A stretch of 25,453 bases of DNA from Geobacter sp. UBA6169 (GTDB lineage Bacteria > Desulfobacterota > Desulfuromonadia > Geobacterales > Pseudopelobacteraceae), in the NCBI GenBank assembly GCA_002422265.1, contig DIUB01000220.1, positions 1 through 25,453 of the forward strand. Reading direction: 5' to 3'. The position numbers were made by a program, and so were the translations under genes. How positions within the stretch are numbered: the first letter of the stretch is position 1; every line of letters begins with the position of its first letter. A model generated the notes under the pieces. That model searched no databases, was not told the origin of the DNA, and worked only from the letters and a program-made list of their open reading frames with translations. Positions 21,441 through 25,453 of the stretch are shown piece after piece.

Positions 21441-24400
21441 TTAATGCAATCGGACCGACACCAGCCGCGAGGCCCCCGGCTCCTCCATGGTGATCCCGTA
21501 CAGGGTGTCCGCAACCGCCATGGTAGCCTTGTTGTGGGTGATGATTATGAACTGCGAGATGGCGCTCATTTCACGCACCATCTCGTTAAAACGGCCGATA
21601 TTGGCATCGTCAAGCGGTGCATCAACCTCATCCAGCAGGCAGAACGGCGTCGGCTTGATCAGAAAGATGGCAAAGATCAATGCCACAGCAGTCAGTGCTT
21701 TTTCACCGCCGGACAAGAGCATTACGTTTGACAGTTTCTTGCCGGGCGGCTGTACTATGATCTCAATGCCGGTCTCCAGCAGGTCCTGTTCGTCGGTCAG
21801 ACGCAGTTCGGCTTTACCGCCGCAGAACAAGCGCGGAAAGACCTCCTGAAACTTTTCATTGACCAGGGTAAAGGTCTCAAGGAAACGCTTGCGGGTGGTG
21901 CGGTTGATCCGGTTGATGGCCTGCTGCAGGTCCTGCAGCGATTCCTCAAGATCATCTTTTTGTGCGGCCAGAAACCCATGCCGCTGTTCCATGCCGGCGT
22001 ACTCTTCAATGGCCATCAGGTTCACTTCGCCCAATTCCTCCACCAGCCGCTCAAGCTCAACCTGCCGTCCCCGCGCCGCAGCCTCGTCCAGGATCCGGCT
22101 GCCTACTTTTTCCTGTACCTCGTTCAGTGTCAAGCGGTGCCGGTCATGAAGCGACTGTTCCAGATGTTCGCGCTGCAAGCCCAGTGACGACACCTTGAGC
22201 GCCAGTCCGGCATACTGCTCGCGCACGGTTTCTCGCTCCTGACGGTAACTGCGGGCAGCCTGCTCGACTTCGGCAAGCTGTGCTGCCGTTGTCTCGTACT
22301 GACCGCGTACCGCCTGCAGCTGTGTTTCCTGGCTGATCTGGTCTGCCAACAGGGTCTGCAGCCGCAGCTCCTCTCCGGCAATCCGGTGCATCAGCTCAGC
22401 CAGCTGTCCGGTGGCCTGCTGCTGCTCACCATGATCAGCTGCCATCCGCTGATCCAGCTCGCTTAATTGCATCACCTGCGTCTTGGCGGAACGCTGGTGA
22501 CTTTCCAGCTGTTCTTTCAGTGTGGCAACCGTCACCCGCTGCGCGGTCAAGCTCTCCCGGCCAGCTGCAAGCATCAGCCGTTTACCCTCCAGCTCAGCCT
22601 GTGCGCGCTTGACCTCCTGTTCCAGTCGGGCAGCGAGCTGCTCGGCTTCCTCCTGGCGGACAGCCACAGCGGCCTGATCTTCCTGTAACGCAGCCTGTTC
22701 CTCCTCCAGATTGCACCGCTCAAGCTCCTGCAGGCTGATCCGCTCCTGCAGTCTGCCCAGCTCGGCATCCAGCTGCTGACAATCCTTCTGCAACCCGGCC
22801 AGCTGCAATTCAAGGCGATGCTTGTCACTCCGCAGCCCCTGCAACCGGAGAGCCAGCTCCTGGATGGTAGCAGCAAGTCGGTTCAGCTCCTGCTGATCCA
22901 GGGCAAGCGAGGCCTCCTGCGCTGCAACCTGTTCCTCAAGCTCGCGAATCTCACGTTTTTTATGGATGATCCCGCCCTGCACCGGCTCAAGGGAACCGCC
23001 GCTTATGGTGCCGTCTGCGGCAACCACCTCGCCGGTACGGGTCACCAGGGTCTGGTCAGGATACTGCACTGACAGCTGCAATGCCTGCTGCAGTGTCTCC
23101 ACCAGCTGCACCGGCGCCAGAAGGCATCTGATCTGTTTAACAGCCCGCTGGTCCGGCTCAACCAGCGACAAAAGCGGCACGGCACCGGCAATCTGCCGTG
23201 GTACGGGCAATTCCTGACGTGGTGCTGCCAGCTGCGCCCTGCCGGCGGCCTCTGTCCGCAGATAGTCCAGCGCCTGCTGTGCCTGCAGGGTGTCACTGCA
23301 GACAACCGCCTGCAGACGCTCAGCCAGAACAGCCTCTACCGCCACCTCATACTCCCGGGGTACGCGCAGACAATCCGCCAGCATCCCCCCCAACTGCTCC
23401 CGCAACGGCGATGCCGACAGCAGCGTCCTGACCCCCTGGCCATACCCGGCAAACTGAGCCTCCAGTTCCTGCAGGGAGGTCAGACGTGAACGGTCGGCAC
23501 TGAGTGCTTCACGTTTTTTACGCACCTGCTGCTCCAGCTCCTGCAGACGCGACTTCAGCAGTAGCTCCTCTTCCTCCAGCTGTGCCAGTTCCGTGACAAC
23601 CGCCTGCTGTTCCTGCAGGCGCAGGCCTGACTCTTCCTGTACCCGGCCCAACTGCTGCTGTTGTCCGGTCACCTGTTCAGCCAGCTGCCCTTGCTCTCGC
23701 TGCTGACGCTCCAATCGTTCACCCAGTCCCATCAGCCGTTTGTGCGCCTCTTCACGGCGGGTACGATACTGGGCCGCCTCACCGGTGGCAGCAAACAGCT
23801 CGCGCCGTTGCGCCTCAAGCCCGCGGCTCAATGCCTCAAACTCCTGCTCCTGCTCCTCCTGCCCATCCTGCAGCTCAGCAAGCCGTTCCTCGGCCGTTGA
23901 CAGATCACGGACGGTCAGCTGCTGGTGCTGTGCAAGACGCTCCTGCTCGGCCAGCAGCACAGTCCGACGGTCTGTGAGCTGTTCCAGCTCCGCCTGCAGC
24001 TTGGCCAAGCGTTGTTCAAGCCCTTCCTGCTCACGCCGCTGGTAGGTCAAACCGTTTTCACAGGCTGCCGCTGTACTGCGCAGGCTAAACAGCTTTTCCT
24101 GCTGCAGATTCAGCTCCCGCTCGGCATCCAGCATCCCGATCCGCTGCAGCTCAACCTGGCTGTCAGCAGCATCAGCCGCCCCCTGCACATCGTGCAAACG
24201 CAGCTGCAGCGCCTCATACTGCTGCTGTGCCTCCTGCTGGTGTTGCCGTAACGAATCCGCCTGGTGCAGCGTAAACAACAGATCTATTTCACGCAGCTCT
24301 TCACGGCATTCCCTGAATTTTTCTGCCTTTTTGGCCTGCCGCTGCAAGGCGTTCAGCTGACGCTTGATCTCCCCCATCAGATCGCCCAGGCGCAGCAGGT

Positions 24401-24968
24401 TCTGCCGGGTCGCCTCGATCTTCCGCAAGGCCAGCTGCTTGCGTACCTTGTACTTGGTAACCCCGGCCGCCTCCTCAATCAGCAGGCGCCGCTCCTCAGG
24501 CCGCGAATGGAGGATCTGGCCGATCTTGCCCTGCTCAATGATCGAATAAGCCCGGGTGCCGACCCCGGTATCCATAAACAGCTCTGCAATATCCAGCAAC
24601 CGGCAGGGGGTCTTGTTGATCAGGTACTCACTCTCGCCATCGCGGAAAAGTCGACGGGTCAGCTGGATTTCGCTGAATTCAAGATACTTTGCAGGGGCAC
24701 GTCCGTCTTCGGTAGAAAAAACCAGCGAGACCTCAGCCATCCCCAGCGGCTTGCGGTTGTCGCTGCCGGCAAAGATCACATCCTCCATCGCCTTGCCCCG
24801 CAGGTTTTTGGCCGACTGTTCACCCATACACCAGCGGATGGCATCCACAATATTCGACTTGCCGCAACCGTTGGGGCCAACCACACCGGTCACCCCCTGC
24901 TGAAAGTCCAGCACCGCCTTGTCCGCAAACGATTTAAACCCGGCTATCTCGATCCGTTTGATTTTCAC
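21441..24968 (-). CDS. smc: Chromosome segregation protein SMC
   Basis: The protein has 1175 residues, normal for bacterial SMC. The N-terminal half of the ATPase has Walker A GPNGCGKSNI (31-40) and SEYLINKTPCRLLDI. A long coiled coil (about 160-500) leads to the hinge at about 500-660 (GYGQGVRTLLSASPL to EVVAADGTISGGSLE). The second coiled coil runs to about 1000. The C-terminal half has signature LLSGGEKALTA (from 1084) and Walker B CLLDEVDAPLD (from 1110). SMC with ScpAB condenses and segregates the chromosome; scpA and scpB are not here. The start is GTG at 24968, with GGAG six bases upstream; it opens MKIKRIEIAGFKSF as expected. The gene heads the minus-strand block. Confidence 0.98.
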   Translation of the reverse strand: MKIKRIEIAGFKSFADKAVLDFQQGVTGVVGPNGCGKSNIVDAIRWCMGEQSAKNLRGKAMEDVIFAGSDNRKPLGMAEVSLVFSTEDGRAPAKYLEFSEIQLTRRLFRDGESEYLINKTPCRLLDIAELFMDTGVGTRAYSIIEQGKIGQILHSRPEERRLLIEEAAGVTKYKVRKQLALRKIEATRQNLLRLGDLMGEIKRQLNALQRQAKKAEKFRECREELREIDLLFTLHQADSLRQHQQEAQQQYEALQLRLHDVQGAADAADSQVELQRIGMLDAERELNLQQEKLFSLRSTAAACENGLTYQRREQEGLEQRLAKLQAELEQLTDRRTVLLAEQERLAQHQQLTVRDLSTAEERLAELQDGQEEQEQEFEALSRGLEAQRRELFAATGEAAQYRTRREEAHKRLMGLGERLERQQREQGQLAEQVTGQQQQLGRVQEESGLRLQEQQAVVTELAQLEEEELLLKSRLQELEQQVRKKREALSADRSRLTSLQELEAQFAGYGQGVRTLLSASPLREQLGGMLADCLRVPREYEVAVEAVLAERLQAVVCSDTLQAQQALDYLRTEAAGRAQLAAPRQELPVPRQIAGAVPLLSLVEPDQRAVKQIRCLLAPVQLVETLQQALQLSVQYPDQTLVTRTGEVVAADGTISGGSLEPVQGGIIHKKREIRELEEQVAAQEASLALDQQELNRLAATIQELALRLQGLRSDKHRLELQLAGLQKDCQQLDAELGRLQERISLQELERCNLEEEQAALQEDQAAVAVRQEEAEQLAARLEQEVKRAQAELEGKRLMLAAGRESLTAQRVTVATLKEQLESHQRSAKTQVMQLSELDQRMAADHGEQQQATGQLAELMHRIAGEELRLQTLLADQISQETQLQAVRGQYETTAAQLAEVEQAARSYRQERETVREQYAGLALKVSSLGLQREHLEQSLHDRHRLTLNEVQEKVGSRILDEAAARGRQVELERLVEELGEVNLMAIEEYAGMEQRHGFLAAQKDDLEESLQDLQQAINRINRTTRKRFLETFTLVNEKFQEVFPRLFCGGKAELRLTDEQDLLETGIEIIVQPPGKKLSNVMLLSGGEKALTAVALIFAIFLIKPTPFCLLDEVDAPLDDANIGRFNEMVREMSAISQFIIITHNKATMAVADTLYGITMEEPGASRLVSVRLH

Positions 24969-25039
24969 ACTATCTCCACGTTACATGAACTGTTGTATTT
25001 ATAGATAGTTGACTTGCATGAATGTATGACCTTGTGCTT

Positions 25040-25078
25040 GACACTACGGACACTGCATGGGCACTGACCTGGACACTA
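25040..25078. repeat. Cluster of GGACACT-type direct repeats upstream of the integrase-like gene
   Basis: GACACT-like units start at 25040, 25049, 25060 (as GGCACT) and 25072, about 9-12 bp apart; the last is GGACACTA. The same motif in inverted orientation, TAGTGTCC, is at 25433-25440, beyond the integrase-like gene. Short repeats of this kind beside an integrase could be arm-type binding sites. The pattern is visible; the role is inference. Confidence 0.45.
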
Positions 25079-25090
25079 CAGGGGGAGACC

Positions 25091-25390
25091 ATGCCAAGCA
25101 TGAAGATTACCAAAGAGAACATGACGCGGATCAGCAAGCCGGTGACCGGTCAAGTGGATTACTTTGACACTGAACTGTACGGCTTCGTTGTTCGTGCCAG
25201 CAAGGATACACTTACCTTTTTTGTTCGGTCAAGGCAACGAGAGACCAATAAAAAGCCGTTTACAGCAGGATATACAAGGGAAGACGCTCGCTTGATGCCT
25301 GATGGATGCACTCAAAAAAGTTATCTATATGAAAAACTGATTGTATTGACTGCCCGAATGAACCCCGACCAGAAGGACACACCAAAATGA
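25091..25390 (+). CDS. Truncated tyrosine integrase (N-terminal DUF4102-like domain only)
   Basis: The ATG at 25091 has GGGGGAG just upstream. The 99-residue product begins MPSMKITKENMTRISKPVTG then DYFDTELYGFVVRASKDTLTFFVRSR. This matches the arm-DNA-binding domain found at the start of large tyrosine integrases (D-x-x-L-x-G-F-x-V-R, then TFFVRYR-like). The catalytic core with the R-H-R-Y residues is absent: after about residue 60 the sequence (ARLMPDGCTQKSYLYEKLIV...) is unlike an integrase and ends at TGA. It is probably a decayed or rearranged fragment of an integrated element rather than an active recombinase. A reading from 25022 has no ribosome binding site. It is divergent from smc. 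Confidence 0.6.
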   Translation: MPSMKITKENMTRISKPVTGQVDYFDTELYGFVVRASKDTLTFFVRSRQRETNKKPFTAGYTREDARLMPDGCTQKSYLYEKLIVLTARMNPDQKDTPK

Positions 25391-25432
25391 CAGGCTTTTG
25401 TTAGAAGTGAGAAAATCTTACTTATTCATCAT

Positions 25433-25440
25433 TAGTGTCC
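25433..25440. repeat. Inverted copy of the GGACACTA motif
   Basis: TAGTGTCC is the exact complement of the unit at 25071-25078, on the far side of the integrase-like gene, followed by GGAATAATTTCAG to the window end. It may be an element or IS end; an 8-bp match alone could be chance. Confidence 0.3.
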
Positions 25441-25453
25441 GGAATAATTTCAG

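Noticed and set aside
24264..25004. 246-codon plus-strand open frame opposite the smc start
   Set aside because: It mirrors the SMC N-terminal coding sequence, has Gln/Leu-rich composition caused by the coiled-coil complement, and no ribosome binding site.
1..25453. tRNA, rRNA, CRISPR arrays or replication origin
   Set aside because: No cloverleaf, spaced identical repeats or DnaA-box cluster was visible in the sequence.

Overview
The window looks like a chromosomal segment of a Geobacter-lineage deltaproteobacterium (Desulfuromonadales; my best guess is a Geobacter or Trichlorobacter relative). This is inferred from the moderately high G+C, the style of the NtrC-type two-component system, the SMC-roadblock-FtsY order and a dispersed-repeat-like insert. 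No database search was possible. Almost everything is chromosomal housekeeping. The only clear mobile-element trace is at the right edge.

Left part (1-8.0 kb). The 3' end of a methyl-accepting chemotaxis gene is followed by an OmpH/Skp-like periplasmic chaperone and an intrinsic terminator. A minus-strand operon of four overlapping genes follows: sensor histidine kinase, nucleotidyltransferase, a 65-residue protein and a sigma-54-dependent response regulator. The nucleotidyltransferase/small-protein pair sits inside the two-component operon and is the most unusual gene arrangement here. Divergent from it is an Omp85-like outer-membrane beta-barrel with a lipobox, which meets an ABC-F ATPase (Uup-like) tail to tail.

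Middle part (8.1-14.9 kb). Two small plus-strand genes come first, one resembling an isolated FliG middle domain. They face a minus-strand chain read as RlmI-like methyltransferase, CydD, CydC, a small four-helix membrane protein and an RF-1-domain (GGQ) ribosome-rescue-like protein. The cydD-to-GGQ junctions are ATGA overlaps. CydD carries an in-frame, roughly 42-codon insert that looks like a dispersed repeat. Divergent from this chain is a zinc-ribbon SAM methyltransferase.

Right part (15-25 kb). A long minus-strand block is read as smc, roadblock/LC7 protein, ftsY, zapB-like, zapA, a probable 6S RNA, fau, rny, ymdB-like and tyrS. It combines chromosome condensation, membrane protein targeting, Z-ring assembly, RNA polymerase regulation, folate metabolism and mRNA decay. 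The zapA-6S-fau order is the classic ssrS locus, and the DNA there can fold into a 12-bp closing stem spanning about 190 nt. Beyond smc lies a shortened tyrosine-integrase-like gene with a cluster of GGACACT repeats, the likely edge of an integrated element.

There is no gene-free stretch over 300 bases. The longest gap, 1174-1396, holds nothing I can firmly identify.
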